From Alicyclobacillus sp. SO9 (lineage in GTDB: Bacteria; Bacillota; Bacilli; Alicyclobacillales; Alicyclobacillaceae): 64,000 nt of DNA. Location: NCBI RefSeq assembly GCF_016406125.1, contig NZ_CP066339.1, positions 2,046,001 to 2,110,000 of the forward strand, given 5' to 3'. The notes beneath the pieces are model-generated. The model was not told where the DNA came from and searched no databases. It was given only the letters and a program-made list of their open reading frames with translations. The translations under genes and the position numbers were made by a program. Numbering within the stretch: the stretch's first letter is position 1; each line of letters begins with the position of its first letter. Below, piece by piece: positions 9,430 through 18,615 of the stretch.

Positions 9430-10308
9430 GTGCAGACAGTCTACTTCATAGGAATAGACTTGGCCTTCTCGGCGAAAAACAACTCCGGCGTCTCTATTCT
9501 TTCCGCTATACAGCCAAACACCGGCAGGCGGGATACGGTTTTGCAGGGGTTGACCTACATTGGTTCTCGGTTGTGCAAAACGGATGAGGAGATAGGGGAG
9601 TTCGTCCTTCCTTATTTAATCCCTGGCAATTGCGCAGTGGCTGTAGATGCACCGCTGGTCGTCCCGAACAAAACAGGCATGCGTCCCTGTGAACGGGGGA
9701 TTGCGAGAGTGTTTGGAAGTAGACAATGTACTGCTTACCCAGGGCATCAGGGGAACATGGCAGGGACACGGGGACCACAACTGCTGTCGTACCTTGAATC
9801 TCTAGGTGTTCCGATTGTTGCTAATCCTCGGATGGAACAGCACCCTGATGCCGTTCATTTCATGGAGACGTACCCGCATGCTGCGCATTTAGCCATGTTC
9901 GAATTACCAACGGTATGGAAGTACAAGAAGAAACCTGGACGGTCCTGGGATTTGTGCCGCAGTGAATTAATCGAATACTGGCGACGGATAGGTGCTCTGA
10001 TGCCTGCAGTGACTTCACAAATGCAGAGGTTGTCAGGCCTGGCGGACACAGATCCGCTTTTGCAACGCATTGCTCCTTGGCTGCGGGCTATTGAAGGCGG
10101 CATTCTGAAAAGTGTTCAACCGCCAGAAATCATTGGGAAGCGATATAAGGAATTTGAGGACCTGACAGACGGCCTGTTTTGTGCTTACATGGCTGGTCAC
10201 ATCTATGCGGGTAAACCGGCACTTCTTTTCAGTCCGAAAAGTAACGGGTCAACCGACTTACAGCAGTACAAGGATGGAGATGACTTTATCGTTGTTCCGT
10301 CTCTGTGA
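9430..10308 (+). CDS. DUF429 family protein
   Basis: A 292-residue protein matching the DUF429 family, which is predicted to have an RNase H-like fold. Support: an N-terminal FIGIDLAFSAKNNSGVS block with the first acidic residue, an internal CAVAVDAPLVVPN strand with a second, and MRPCERGIARVFG. The GTG at 9430 is preferred because GGATGGAGG lies about 8 bp upstream; an ATG at 9415 overlaps that site. The biochemical role of the family is not established. The gene is divergent from the methyltransferase gene. Confidence 0.75.
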   Translation: MQTVYFIGIDLAFSAKNNSGVSILSAIQPNTGRRDTVLQGLTYIGSRLCKTDEEIGEFVLPYLIPGNCAVAVDAPLVVPNKTGMRPCERGIARVFGSRQCTAYPGHQGNMAGTRGPQLLSYLESLGVPIVANPRMEQHPDAVHFMETYPHAAHLAMFELPTVWKYKKKPGRSWDLCRSELIEYWRRIGALMPAVTSQMQRLSGLADTDPLLQRIAPWLRAIEGGILKSVQPPEIIGKRYKEFEDLTDGLFCAYMAGHIYAGKPALLFSPKSNGSTDLQQYKDGDDFIVVPSL

Positions 10309-10475
10309 GCCTGTGACGAGGTTTGTGATTGTGGGTGTCGCGTCGTATGTTTCCTCCTCGTAATTAGGAGTTGCAGCCGCATGTAAAGTGAGATAGGATG
10401 CAAAGACACGTGAACTTCAGCGTAGGTAATTGCTAATTTGCTTGGGAGGTGAACCAAAGCTGTTTGAGGCTTTGG

Positions 10476-11219
10476 ATGAATATGAAAATCGCTGATGGAG
10501 TTGAAATGCTTCAATTGCAAATGAACATGATGGGGAATACGAGTACCATCAATCCGACCCTGTTGTACGACGAAAACCATGCTGTGTTGGTGGATGTGGG
10601 TATGCCTGGTGAACTGGACGCACTAAAGGCTGCGGTGGAACAGGCGGGAGTGCCTTTCAATCGGATTGACGGGGTGATTTTGACGCACCAGGATCTCGAT
10701 CACGTTGGCGGCATTCAAGACGTCCTGCAAGCCCTCGACAAGCCTGTCGAGGTTTACGCGCATCCGGAAGACCAACCCTACATTGAAGGTGACAAAGAAC
10801 CCATCAAAATGACCCGGGAAAATGTGGACCAATTGCTCGAACGCCTGCCGCAAGAGGTTCACGAACAGGTCAAGACATTATTCTCGAACCTTCCTACCGC
10901 AAAGGTAACTGAGACTGTCTACGATGGTGAGGTTCTGCCCCTGTTTGGCGGAGTACAAGTAATTTATACACCGGGTCACACGCCAGGCCATATCAGCCTC
11001 TATCACCAACCGTCCAAAACGCTGATTGCGGGGGATGCAACGGTGAGCGAGAACGGGAAAATTATAGGTCCAAACCCGCAAGCAACTCTGGAGATGCCAA
11101 TTGCCCTGGATTCGGAAAAGAAGTTTGCAATGCTCGATATCTCGAAGGCTATTTGCTATCACGGAGGCCTGTGTGAGAGCAATGTGAATGAACAGTTCCG
11201 TCAACGCAGTGAAAACTAG
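10476..11219 (+). CDS. Metallo-beta-lactamase fold hydrolase
   Basis: A cytoplasmic MBL-fold protein of about 247 residues. The metal motif reads THQDLDHVGG (HxHxDH type with Q in the second position, common in one MBL subgroup), followed by YTPGHTPGHISLY, GDAT, and a late CYHGG histidine. The start at ATG 10476 is tentative: GAGG is 6 bp upstream. An upstream GTG at 10449 is in frame but the added residues look untypical, and ATG 10482 is also possible. Substrate unknown; glyoxalase II-like or lactonase activities occur in relatives. Confidence 0.8.
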   Translation: MNMKIADGVEMLQLQMNMMGNTSTINPTLLYDENHAVLVDVGMPGELDALKAAVEQAGVPFNRIDGVILTHQDLDHVGGIQDVLQALDKPVEVYAHPEDQPYIEGDKEPIKMTRENVDQLLERLPQEVHEQVKTLFSNLPTAKVTETVYDGEVLPLFGGVQVIYTPGHTPGHISLYHQPSKTLIAGDATVSENGKIIGPNPQATLEMPIALDSEKKFAMLDISKAICYHGGLCESNVNEQFRQRSEN

Positions 11220-11349
11220 TCAGCAGACGGCCCTTTAGATACGTGTTGCGTAAACTGACGCGGATCTGCAGGAGAGGCCTGTGCCCGTTGCAGCAGCTGT
11301 AAGATTCGTTGTTTATGTCTTCGTATCAGAAACTTTCCTAGTGTATCGG

Positions 11350-11386
11350 ACGCCCGCGGAAAGAACTGCGGGCGTTTAGTATTTTC
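11350..11386 (+). terminator. Rho-independent terminator after the MBL gene
   Basis: ACGCCCGC (11350-11357) pairs with GCGGGCGT (11368-11375) and is followed by TTTAGTATTTTC. It ends the MBL transcript before the 131-residue unknown gene. Confidence 0.8.
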
Positions 11387-11462
11387 ATAGACTGTCGCTC
11401 ATACCAAGTCCCTGCCTCCATCATAGGATGTAGCAAATCTAGTAAAGATGGAGGTGACTAGA

Positions 11463-11858
11463 ATGAGTTCAAATGTCAAGACTGCAGTTGACTGGAAACT
11501 AGGCCGATTATCAGTGGCACGACTGCGTCGGGCTAGGGTCCGCCAGGCTTTTCCTATTGTCTATCCCAATATCGCTAAGGGTCAGTCCGTGTTTACGAGG
11601 TCGTTCACGGCCAGCGGATTTGTGGTGCTGGATGTCCAACTTCCAGCGGGTCCTACGAGAACGATTCCGACCGTAACTTACCAGGTGGTGAATGCCGTTA
11701 CACTGGCACCGCTAAGCCCTGCTATCACAAGAAAAGGTACTCGTTTTGTAGTTTTGCCGTTCTTTAGCAACGATGGGTTACGACATACCGTCAAATTGAA
11801 AATGAAGAACAACGGCACAGGTTCCGTCGCGCTGTACGGAGCTCTCTTGGCAAACTAG
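11463..11858 (+). CDS. Hypothetical beta-rich protein
   Basis: I do not recognise this 131-residue protein. The ATG at 11463 follows a strong GGAGGTGA site. The N-terminus is very basic ([11 protein letters not shown]), the rest is predicted to be beta-strand rich, with repeated short hydrophobic strands and Gly/Thr/Pro turns ([22 protein letters not shown]). No signal peptide, cysteines or membrane helix is seen. Composition would suit a small structural protein, for instance a spore-surface or capsid-like jelly roll, but that is a guess. It has its own upstream region and is followed by a hairpin at 11884-11917. Confidence 0.6.
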   Translation: MSSNVKTAVDWKLGRLSVARLRRARVRQAFPIVYPNIAKGQSVFTRSFTASGFVVLDVQLPAGPTRTIPTVTYQVVNAVTLAPLSPAITRKGTRFVVLPFFSNDGLRHTVKLKMKNNGTGSVALYGALLAN

Positions 11859-11883
11859 CACTGGAACATTTGCCAACACAACC

Positions 11884-11917
11884 AACGGAGCTCGTCCAGT
11901 CGCGACGATGCTCCGTT
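11884..11917 (+). terminator. Hairpin between the unknown gene and the SEC-C gene
   Basis: AACGGAGC (11884-11891) and GCTCCGTT (11910-11917) form a perfect 8-bp stem. No T-run follows, so it is a weak terminator or an RNA-stabilising structure. Confidence 0.4.
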
Positions 11918-12001
11918 ACCTGTTGCCTGGATTTCCACGAACCACTCCTTCACGATACAATGATATCAACCAGTTCTACATATACGAGTGGGGTGAAGTA
12001 T

Positions 12002-13210
12002 GTGGACAAGCAGTGGTCGGGTGACGACGAGTCGTTGGCACCTGAGGTGAGAGAGCGTATGCGAGCGGAGCAGCGTAAGGCCGAAGCGAAACTTTGGCCA
12101 GAATTGGAGTTTCCTTTGTCTCTTCCGGAGGCACTGATGAGGTTGACCAAGAATGAGCTGTCGGACATCCGTTCGACGCTCAGCGTTCCTAATGCAAGTT
12201 CACTTAACAAGCAAGACCTAGTCAATTTGCTGAAAACCGAGATTCCTGTACGTGTGTCTCGCATCTTGGGTCTGCTGGATGAAGACAGATACGGCGTATT
12301 AAAACGGATTGCGACTGCGGGTGGAAAGGCTTATGTCGACCTTCACCCATTTAAATACGAGTACTTTAAGCTGCGAGGTCTTGCATTCACAGGAACCGTT
12401 GATGGAAAACGCACTGTGGTTATGCCAATCGAGGTTTTGGAGGCGTTTCGAACCCTTGATTCTCCGCGGCTTCGTGCTACGGTTCGCCAAAATACGGAAT
12501 GGCTTCAGTTATCGCAAGGCCTGCTGTTTTACTACGGTTATGTGTCGAAACCAGAACTGATACAAATGGTCGAAAACTATACGGGTACACAAATCGATGC
12601 CTACGACTATTTTGTGTTAATGTACGAATCGATGGCCTTTGGCTACAATATGGAGCTCTCTGTGGACGGATTTAAACACGAAGACGTTGCGAATGTCGAT
12701 GAAGTTTTGCACGAACATGAATTTCGACCAAATTTGCCGTTCTATCCTTTCACGAAGTCCCAGTTGCTTCGAGCTGGCGTGCCCGGCTTCGTGGATGAAA
12801 ATCCTGCCTACAAAGCGCTTGTAAGCTTTCTAAGAAACAGCTTTGGCATGGATATGGCGGAAGCAGAAGATGAAGCAGAATTTTGCGTATACGAAATTCA
12901 ACATGAGGAGTCTCTTGCGCATATTGTTCAGGACCTCTCGCAGGTGTTAGAGATCCCCAGTATGGAAGTTGTCCAAAAGTTTATGGAGCATCTAGTCCGC
13001 TTGCACAATCATACAAGACTATGGTTCCTAAAGGGGCATACACCAACAGAGTTGGCGCCAGAAGGCAACGCTTCGGGTCTGCTGCCGGACTCCAACGCTG
13101 CTCACACCGGCAAAGTTGTCAAAATGCCTGTTAGAAGCACCAAGGTTGGGCGGAATGAACCGTGTCCTTGCGGCAGCGGTAAGAAGTATAAAAAATGCTG
13201 TGGTAGATAA
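12002..13210 (+). CDS. SEC-C metal-binding domain protein
   Basis: A 402-residue cytoplasmic protein. The last 20 residues are a SEC-C motif ([20 protein letters not shown]), the zinc-binding module also found at the end of SecA and in many unrelated proteins. Residues about 45-80 ([18 protein letters not shown] followed by [10 protein letters not shown]) resemble a SAP/Rho-N-like helical DNA- or RNA-binding module. The middle is unassigned. The GTG at 12002 is chosen because GGGGTGA precedes it; the in-frame extension upstream crosses the hairpin at 11884-11917. Role unknown; a nucleic acid- or ribosome-linked function would fit the domains. Confidence 0.75.
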   Translation: MDKQWSGDDESLAPEVRERMRAEQRKAEAKLWPELEFPLSLPEALMRLTKNELSDIRSTLSVPNASSLNKQDLVNLLKTEIPVRVSRILGLLDEDRYGVLKRIATAGGKAYVDLHPFKYEYFKLRGLAFTGTVDGKRTVVMPIEVLEAFRTLDSPRLRATVRQNTEWLQLSQGLLFYYGYVSKPELIQMVENYTGTQIDAYDYFVLMYESMAFGYNMELSVDGFKHEDVANVDEVLHEHEFRPNLPFYPFTKSQLLRAGVPGFVDENPAYKALVSFLRNSFGMDMAEAEDEAEFCVYEIQHEESLAHIVQDLSQVLEIPSMEVVQKFMEHLVRLHNHTRLWFLKGHTPTELAPEGNASGLLPDSNAAHTGKVVKMPVRSTKVGRNEPCPCGSGKKYKKCCGR

Positions 13211-13224
13211 GTTGGAAAGGCGTT

Positions 13225-13268
13225 TTGTGATGGGGCGGTATTCAGTGTACACTAGTCGGCGTATACGC
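13225..13268 (+). promoter_or_regulatory. Candidate kyn operon promoter with two palindromes
   Basis: TTGTGA (13225-13230) and TACACT (13248-13253) are 17 bp apart. The -10 lies inside a perfect palindrome AGTGTACACT (13244-13253), and a second one, GCGTATACGC (13259-13268), follows 5 bp later. These could be operator sites for a tryptophan- or kynurenine-sensing repressor; no such regulator gene is next to them. Confidence 0.5.
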
Positions 13269-13387
13269 TTACAGACGCGGACGCGGTTTAGTTCGGCCTA
13301 AGATGATTGGGTCATTGGGTCGTTGCGATGACCTGCTGTTTGTTGGCTGCCGCTGTATCGTACAGCGAATATGGGAGTGAGGATAAC

Positions 13388-14275
13388 TTGTCAAACAGAG
13401 AGTCAAATCAGCAGGATGGACCACATGAACAGGAGGAACGTCACCAGGAAGCAACCGATTTGGAACGAGACATTCACACAGATTTTAAGGAAGCTATGAC
13501 CTATGGTGATTATCTTCAACTGGATAAAATTCTGAACAGTCAGCGCAGATTGTCAGAGCATCACGATGAGATGCTGTTTATCATCATTCACCAGGCCAGC
13601 GAGTTGTGGATGAAGCTTGTCTTACACGAACTGAATGCTGCCACACGTTGTATTCGTGATGATGATTTAGAGCCCGCGTTTAAGATGTTGTCCCGGGTGG
13701 CCCGGATTCAGCAACAACTGATTCAATCTTGGGATGTTCTTTCTACCTTGACCCCTGCTGAATACATGGAATTTCGAGACAAACTTGGGTATGCATCTGG
13801 ATTTCAGTCTTATCAAAATCGGTTAATCGAATTTGCTTTGGGCCATAAAACACCCCAGATTTTGTCGGTCTACAAGCACCAGTCTCAGGTGCATGCACAA
13901 CTGCAGCAAGCCATTCACGAACCGAGCATCTATGATGTGGCAATTCACGTCTTGGCTGCCCGGGGTTTGCCGATTGACGAAGTGTGCCTGAACAGGGATT
14001 GGACACAAGACTACGAACCCAATGAGAGTGTCGAAGCGGCCTGGTTGACCGTATACAACGATGTGAGTAAATACTGGGACCTCTATGAATTGGCGGAGAA
14101 GCTGGTGGACATTGAGGGGAAGCAACAACAGTGGCGGTATCATCACGTGATGACCGTTGAGCGTATCATAGGACACAAACACGGAACGGGCGGTTCGTCC
14201 GGTGTTACATATCTGAAGCGTGTCCTGGAGCACCGCTTTTTCCCTGAATTGTGGAGTTTGCGGACACAACTCTAG
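13388..14275 (+). CDS. kynA: Tryptophan 2,3-dioxygenase
   Basis: The haem enzyme that opens the indole ring of tryptophan to N-formylkynurenine, the first step of the kynurenine pathway. The 295-residue protein carries the family blocks [13 protein letters not shown], the [21 protein letters not shown] region, and [21 protein letters not shown] with the proximal haem histidine. A TTG at 13388 is chosen as start because GGGAGTGAGGA precedes it and the family starts near here; a longer in-frame reading from 13307 would add a spurious hydrophobic stretch. The N-terminal 30 residues are a hydrophilic, Glu/Gln-rich extension. First gene of the kyn operon. Confidence 0.93.
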   Translation: MSNRESNQQDGPHEQEERHQEATDLERDIHTDFKEAMTYGDYLQLDKILNSQRRLSEHHDEMLFIIIHQASELWMKLVLHELNAATRCIRDDDLEPAFKMLSRVARIQQQLIQSWDVLSTLTPAEYMEFRDKLGYASGFQSYQNRLIEFALGHKTPQILSVYKHQSQVHAQLQQAIHEPSIYDVAIHVLAARGLPIDEVCLNRDWTQDYEPNESVEAAWLTVYNDVSKYWDLYELAEKLVDIEGKQQQWRYHHVMTVERIIGHKHGTGGSSGVTYLKRVLEHRFFPELWSLRTQL

Positions 14276-14367
14276 GATTTTTGCAACCGTACCATGGTCA
14301 ATCTGGTGGTTAAGCACACAAGCAGGGTGACAGCGGTGCGTGCTCATACTTGACTTGAAACGAGGCG

Positions 14368-15654
14368 ATGTCAGTGGGAACAGTAGATACGACCCGAAAC
14401 TATGCGAAAGCGATGGACAGGGAAGATGAACTCGCTTCCTTTCGCAAGGAGTTCTACCTGAAGGATGGGGCCATTTATATGGATGGAAATTCCCTCGGCT
14501 TGATGTCGAAACGAGCGGAGAAGTCGCTCACGGTTGCAATGGATACGTGGCGGAATTTTGGCATTGACGGTTGGACGGAAGGCGATGCACCGTGGTTTGA
14601 CTACTCTGAACGATTAGGGGCCATGATGGCACCTTTGGTCGGGGCGTCGGCTGAGGAAGTGATTGCGACGGGATCGACAACCACAAACATTCATCAACTT
14701 GCAGCCACCTTCTACAAACCGGAAGGCAAGCGCGCGAAAATTGTGGCGGATGAACTCACCTTTCCGTCTGATATATACGCTTTGCAAAGCCAATTGCGCC
14801 TTCATGGGTTGAATCCAGATGAACACTTAATTCGGGTGCCAAGCCGGGACGGCAGGACACTGGATGAAGAGGACCTGATTGCTGCAATGACTGATGAGGT
14901 GGCGCTGGTGCTTCTGCCTTCAGTTCTGTACCGCAGCGGTCAATTGCTGGATATGGCACGGTTGTCTAGTGCGGCACGGGAGAGAAACATTCCGATAGGA
15001 TTTGACTTGTGCCATTCCATCGGTGCAATCCCGCACGAGTTGTCGCAGTGGGACGCAGATTTTGCCGTGTGGTGTAACTACAAATACCTGAATGCCGGCC
15101 CGGGCAGTGTGGCAGGACTGTTTGTCAACCGCAGACACTTTAGCAAGGTTCCCGGTCTGACGGGCTGGTTCGGTTCGAAAAAGGAGGTACAATTTGAACT
15201 GGATCACCAGCTCACACCTGCAGAAGACGCCGGTGCCTACCAAATCGGAACCCCTCATATCCTCAGTGCTGCCCCCTTGCTGGGGTCCCTTGAGATGTTC
15301 AGAGAGGCTGAAATCGGCAGGCTGCGGGAAAAGTCGCTCCGCTTGACACGATACCTGATGGACTTGGTGGAGAGCGAACTGTCGGGCATGGGATTTGCCA
15401 TTGGCAATCCAAATGAAGACTATCGCCGCGGCGGTCACGTCTGTCTTGTTCACGATGAGGCTGTCCGAATTTGCAAAGCACTAAAGGACAACGCTGTGGT
15501 TCCTGATTTTCGTGCGCCGGATGTCATTCGCCTTGCGCCAATTTCCCTGTACACTTCGTTTGAAGATGTTTGGGACATGGTTCAGCGCCTGAAAGTCATT
15601 ATGGAGGAGAAGCAGTACGAGCGCTACGAGAAGAAACGGGGTGTCGTGGCATGA
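14368..15654 (+). CDS. kynU: Kynureninase
   Basis: A PLP enzyme that cleaves kynurenine to anthranilate and alanine. The 428-residue protein shows [11 protein letters not shown] near the N-terminus, the phosphate-binding [24 protein letters not shown] and the PLP lysine in [12 protein letters not shown] (K239). Start ATG 14368 is in frame, but GTG 14374 has better spacing from the GAGG site; the two differ by two residues. The gene overlaps kynB by 4 bp, so the operon is coupled. Confidence 0.93.
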   Translation: MSVGTVDTTRNYAKAMDREDELASFRKEFYLKDGAIYMDGNSLGLMSKRAEKSLTVAMDTWRNFGIDGWTEGDAPWFDYSERLGAMMAPLVGASAEEVIATGSTTTNIHQLAATFYKPEGKRAKIVADELTFPSDIYALQSQLRLHGLNPDEHLIRVPSRDGRTLDEEDLIAAMTDEVALVLLPSVLYRSGQLLDMARLSSAARERNIPIGFDLCHSIGAIPHELSQWDADFAVWCNYKYLNAGPGSVAGLFVNRRHFSKVPGLTGWFGSKKEVQFELDHQLTPAEDAGAYQIGTPHILSAAPLLGSLEMFREAEIGRLREKSLRLTRYLMDLVESELSGMGFAIGNPNEDYRRGGHVCLVHDEAVRICKALKDNAVVPDFRAPDVIRLAPISLYTSFEDVWDMVQRLKVIMEEKQYERYEKKRGVVA

Positions 15655-16316
15655 CGCATTCGGATGGGCCGCGGCAATGGCAAGACATCTCACAGAAACT
15701 GGACAGTCAAGTCCCTGTTTGGCCGGGAGATACCAAGTTTTCTTACCAGTTGACCTGGACGAAGTCAGCGAGCGGATCGGTCAATGTTGGTCAAGTAACC
15801 ATGAGTACGCACACTGGTACGCATATTGATGCACCATTCCATTTTGACGATAACGGAAAAAAAGTGTTAGACCTCGATGTGAATGTGTACATAGGTCATG
15901 CCAGGGTCATCCATCTTCCACAGCCAACGGCTGCGGCTCACGGTGAGGGTTGGAGCATCGGCTTGGAAGACCTGGCCTCCATCGAATTGGCGGGGGTAAC
16001 GCGCCTTCTCCTTCGCACAGACGCGTGGAAAAATCGCCGGGTGTTTCCTGAGAGAATTCCGGAAATCCGCTCAGAAGTGGCGGAATACCTCAGTGAGTGC
16101 GGCGTGCAACTGTTGGGATTGGATTTGCCTTCGGTCGATCCCCTTGACAGCAAGGAGCTGCCCACACACCACGCTCTCACGCAACACGGCATTCATATAC
16201 TCGAAGGCCTCGTGTTGGATGATGTGCCTGCGGGGGACTACGAACTGGCTGCATTGCCGCTGGCTCTGGCAGATGCGGACGGCAGTCCGGTGCGCGCGGT
16301 CATAAGGGCTTTGTAA
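15651..16316 (+). CDS. kynB: Kynurenine formamidase
   Basis: A bacterial-type cyclase-family formamidase that hydrolyses N-formylkynurenine to kynurenine. The 221-residue protein contains the metal-binding HxGTHxDxPxH signature (H54, H58, D60 in [14 protein letters not shown]) and a late [13 protein letters not shown] block. The ATG at 15651 overlaps the kynU stop as ATGA. With kynA and kynU it completes tryptophan to anthranilate. No anthranilate-degrading gene follows. Confidence 0.93.
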   Translation: MTHSDGPRQWQDISQKLDSQVPVWPGDTKFSYQLTWTKSASGSVNVGQVTMSTHTGTHIDAPFHFDDNGKKVLDLDVNVYIGHARVIHLPQPTAAAHGEGWSIGLEDLASIELAGVTRLLLRTDAWKNRRVFPERIPEIRSEVAEYLSECGVQLLGLDLPSVDPLDSKELPTHHALTQHGIHILEGLVLDDVPAGDYELAALPLALADADGSPVRAVIRAL

Positions 16317-16374
16317 GCGTGCGAAAGGCGCCAACTGTTGCGAGGGCCCTCCTTCGCCGCAGTGAATGGCCAGG

Positions 16375-16388
16375 ATGACATTTGTCAT
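16375..16388. promoter_or_regulatory. Short palindrome downstream of kynB
   Basis: ATGACA-TT-TGTCAT is a perfect 14-bp inverted repeat, of operator size, in the gap between kynB and the small membrane protein gene. Function unknown. Confidence 0.3.
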
Positions 16389-16440
16389 GTGCAAACCATT
16401 ACGGCGCTCACTGACGACTCACCGCCATATCATGCTACTC

Positions 16441-16486
16441 TTGGTTCAGACAATAGTTGAATACACCATGACGTGTATCGAACCAA
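16441..16486 (+). promoter_or_regulatory. Nested inverted repeat before a small membrane-protein gene
   Basis: TTGGTTC (16441-16447) pairs with GAACCAA (16480-16486), and inside it ATACAC (16461-16466) pairs with GTGTAT (16473-16478). The structure ends 4 bp before the GGAGGAG ribosome binding site of the next gene. It could be an operator or a 5'-UTR hairpin. Confidence 0.4.
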
Positions 16487-16502
16487 TTCGGAGGAGATCA
16501 GC

Positions 16503-16691
16503 ATGGAAGAAGATACGAAGATACAGGAGAAAATCATCGAAGAGCTTCGCCAGATAAATAGACGCTTAGACTCCATTGAGCGCTCTTATCAAGGGATTGG
16601 CGGCCGTAAGTCTTGGGGCACTCCCCAACTATGGCCGCTGATTCCGATTGTTGCCATTGTGATGTGGGGGCTGACACAAATCTTTCATTAA
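16503..16691 (+). CDS. Small coiled-coil, single-pass membrane protein
   Basis: A 62-residue protein with a strong GGAGGAGATCAGC leader before ATG 16503. Residues 1-28 are charged and predicted coiled coil (KIQEKIIEELRQINRRLDSI), and residues about 42-60 are one membrane helix (LWPLIPIVAIVMWGLTQIF). Tail-anchored orientation with a cytoplasmic N-terminus is likely. Function unknown; such proteins often scaffold or regulate membrane partners. Confidence 0.65.
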   Translation: MEEDTKIQEKIIEELRQINRRLDSIERSYQGIGGRKSWGTPQLWPLIPIVAIVMWGLTQIFH

Positions 16692-16754
16692 ACCTCATGA
16701 AACGACATCAAACTTGCTCGGTTGACGGGCCGGTTACAAGGGAGCGGCTCTCAT

Positions 16755-17318
16755 ATGGATCTTTTACAAATGAAACGAGAACTATCTATTAAAGGTAAAA
16801 ACGGTATTTCATTTCTTATGTCCGGGACGGTGGTCTGGGCAATCATAACGGTTATTTTTATATTACCCTTCAGTCCGCGGGAGAAAGACCTGATTGCCTT
16901 TTATTCGACGGGGCTGATGTTCCCCATGGCGGTGCTGTTTTCAAGACTCATAAAGGCTGATTGGAAGGCACAAGACAATCCGCTGGGCAGTCTCGGTTTG
17001 TATTTGAACTTGGCCCAAATGATGTACTTTCCAGTCTTATTTTGGACAATTGTGAAGCATCCGACTGATATGGTTCTGTTGTTCGCAATAATTACAGCTG
17101 CACACTTTTATCCATACGGATGGCTGTATAACACGAAAGCCTACTATTTTCTTGGGCCCATTGTTGCGTTGCTTCTCTTCGGCATCGGTTTGGTCAGTAA
17201 CAAACCATCTTGGGTCATACCCTTTTCCATGGTAGTAGCGCTTGTGTTGATGAACGTATTTCTCGTTGCGGACTACAAGAAAAAATTCTCGCTGTATTTG
17301 CTCGATGGAAAAGCTTGA
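16755..17318 (+). CDS. Multi-pass membrane protein, DUF7010-like
   Basis: A 187-residue integral membrane protein with about six hydrophobic segments. The N-terminus MDLLQMKRELSIKGKNGISF matches my recollection of the DUF7010 family in Bacillota. ATG 16755 is preferred because AAGGGAG lies upstream; an in-frame ATG at 16722 lacks a site. No enzyme motif is visible, and the family's role is unknown. Its 3' end is 6 bp from the convergent MFS gene. Confidence 0.65.
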   Translation: MDLLQMKRELSIKGKNGISFLMSGTVVWAIITVIFILPFSPREKDLIAFYSTGLMFPMAVLFSRLIKADWKAQDNPLGSLGLYLNLAQMMYFPVLFWTIVKHPTDMVLLFAIITAAHFYPYGWLYNTKAYYFLGPIVALLLFGIGLVSNKPSWVIPFSMVVALVLMNVFLVADYKKKFSLYLLDGKA

Positions 17319-17324
17319 TACCGC

Positions 17325-18551
17325 TTAGCCAGTCGTTGTGTCACATTTGTTATGGGAAGTTTTCCTTGAGTTGAGTGCAATCGTTGCTGCAATCAACAGG
17401 AGAATGGACAACATCCACCAGCCAAAGGAAAGCCGATGCGTCAAATCGACCACGACTCCAAACAATGGGGAAAAGACGGAGGACCCTAAAAACACCACCG
17501 ACCCCGTTAGGCTCATTGCAAATCCACTGTGGGTAGACGGCACAGACTCACCCGCCCAAGTGAGAGCCAAAGCATTCCACCCTACGGCTGCAACTCCGAA
17601 TAGCAGCCAAAGAACAAACAGAACCCACAACGGTGTGGCGGCGGGGGCGAGTCCTACTGTAAAGGACAGCAACGCCCCTGTTATCCCCGTAAATGCCAGC
17701 ATGGGCGCTCGTTTCCCGCCCAGTTTATCACTCCATCGGCCGAAGACGATTCGACCGGCTCCACCGCCAATTTGGCTGAGCGCAAGGATAGTGCCAGCCA
17801 CAGCCAGACTCACGTGATGAATCTGATGTAACTCCGTGATGGAATAGGTGAGGAGAATGTATTGTCCAGAGACCATGAAGAAAGCTACTGATGCTGGGCG
17901 CAGCAGGCTTCGCCAGTGCTGTCGTTCCATTGGTATGTGGTTAGCACGGTCCCTTTGTCGGTGCCAGCGCGGCATGACTACACTGAAGAGCCATCCAAAA
18001 ACGAGTAATCCTAAGGCAAACAGCACATAGACCTTAGGCAGTCCCCAGTGTGGGACCAGTTGGGGTAAAGTGAATGCGGCTACAGCAGCACCGGTTGGTA
18101 CCCCCGTTTGCCGAATACCCATGACCATCCCTCGCGGCCGGCCGGCAAAGGCGGTAAAGACCGCTTTCGTCCCTGAGGACGGCACAATTGCGAGTGCAAT
18201 GCCAATCAGAAACAAAACACCTAATAACGCACCGAAACTCCGAACTGTTGACAAGCTCAAAGCCAAGCCCGCCATCAGGCAAGTGCCCCAAAACAGAACA
18301 ATCCGCGGTCCCAGTCTATCTACCAGCATCCCTACGAAGACCATGCTCACCATGATGCCAAGGGATAGAGCGGTGGTTATCAAGCCAAGCTGAGCAGTGC
18401 TGAGTTGAAATGCCACGGCAAAAAAGCTTCCCAAGACGACCAGTCCTTGTTGAACGAAGGACATCCCCGTTTGCGATAGAAATGCCAGACCCAAAAATGG
18501 AGCGGGGTGCAATCTAGCAGGGAAGTTTTGTTTGGAAAACACCTTTTCCAT
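17325..18551 (-). CDS. Major facilitator superfamily transporter
   Basis: A 408-residue, 12-helix MFS permease. The A-motif between helices 2 and 3 reads GMLVDRLGPRIVLFWG, repeated in the second half as GRWSDKLGGKRAPM. It resembles the OxlT/CynX branch, which moves small anions or organic acids. ATG 18551 (MEKVFSKQNF) follows a TAGGGA site; the longer reading to 18668 runs into the regulator gene. It lies 64 bp downstream of the AcoR-like regulator on the same strand, so it may import the compound used by the divergent aldehyde oxidoreductase operon. That link is inferred from position only. Confidence 0.85.
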   Translation of the reverse strand: MEKVFSKQNFPARLHPAPFLGLAFLSQTGMSFVQQGLVVLGSFFAVAFQLSTAQLGLITTALSLGIMVSMVFVGMLVDRLGPRIVLFWGTCLMAGLALSLSTVRSFGALLGVLFLIGIALAIVPSSGTKAVFTAFAGRPRGMVMGIRQTGVPTGAAVAAFTLPQLVPHWGLPKVYVLFALGLLVFGWLFSVVMPRWHRQRDRANHIPMERQHWRSLLRPASVAFFMVSGQYILLTYSITELHQIHHVSLAVAGTILALSQIGGGAGRIVFGRWSDKLGGKRAPMLAFTGITGALLSFTVGLAPAATPLWVLFVLWLLFGVAAVGWNALALTWAGESVPSTHSGFAMSLTGSVVFLGSSVFSPLFGVVVDLTHRLSFGWWMLSILLLIAATIALNSRKTSHNKCDTTTG

Positions 18552-18615
18552 CAAGTCCCTACTTTCTGTATGAGAACAAATCGAGTAAAACCTTCGGACT
18601 AAATTATACCTCACT

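Noticed and set aside
13307-13387. Longer N-terminus for tryptophan dioxygenase
   Set aside because: It would add a Cys/Ala/Leu-rich stretch not seen in the family and has no ribosome binding site, while the TTG at 13388 has a good one.
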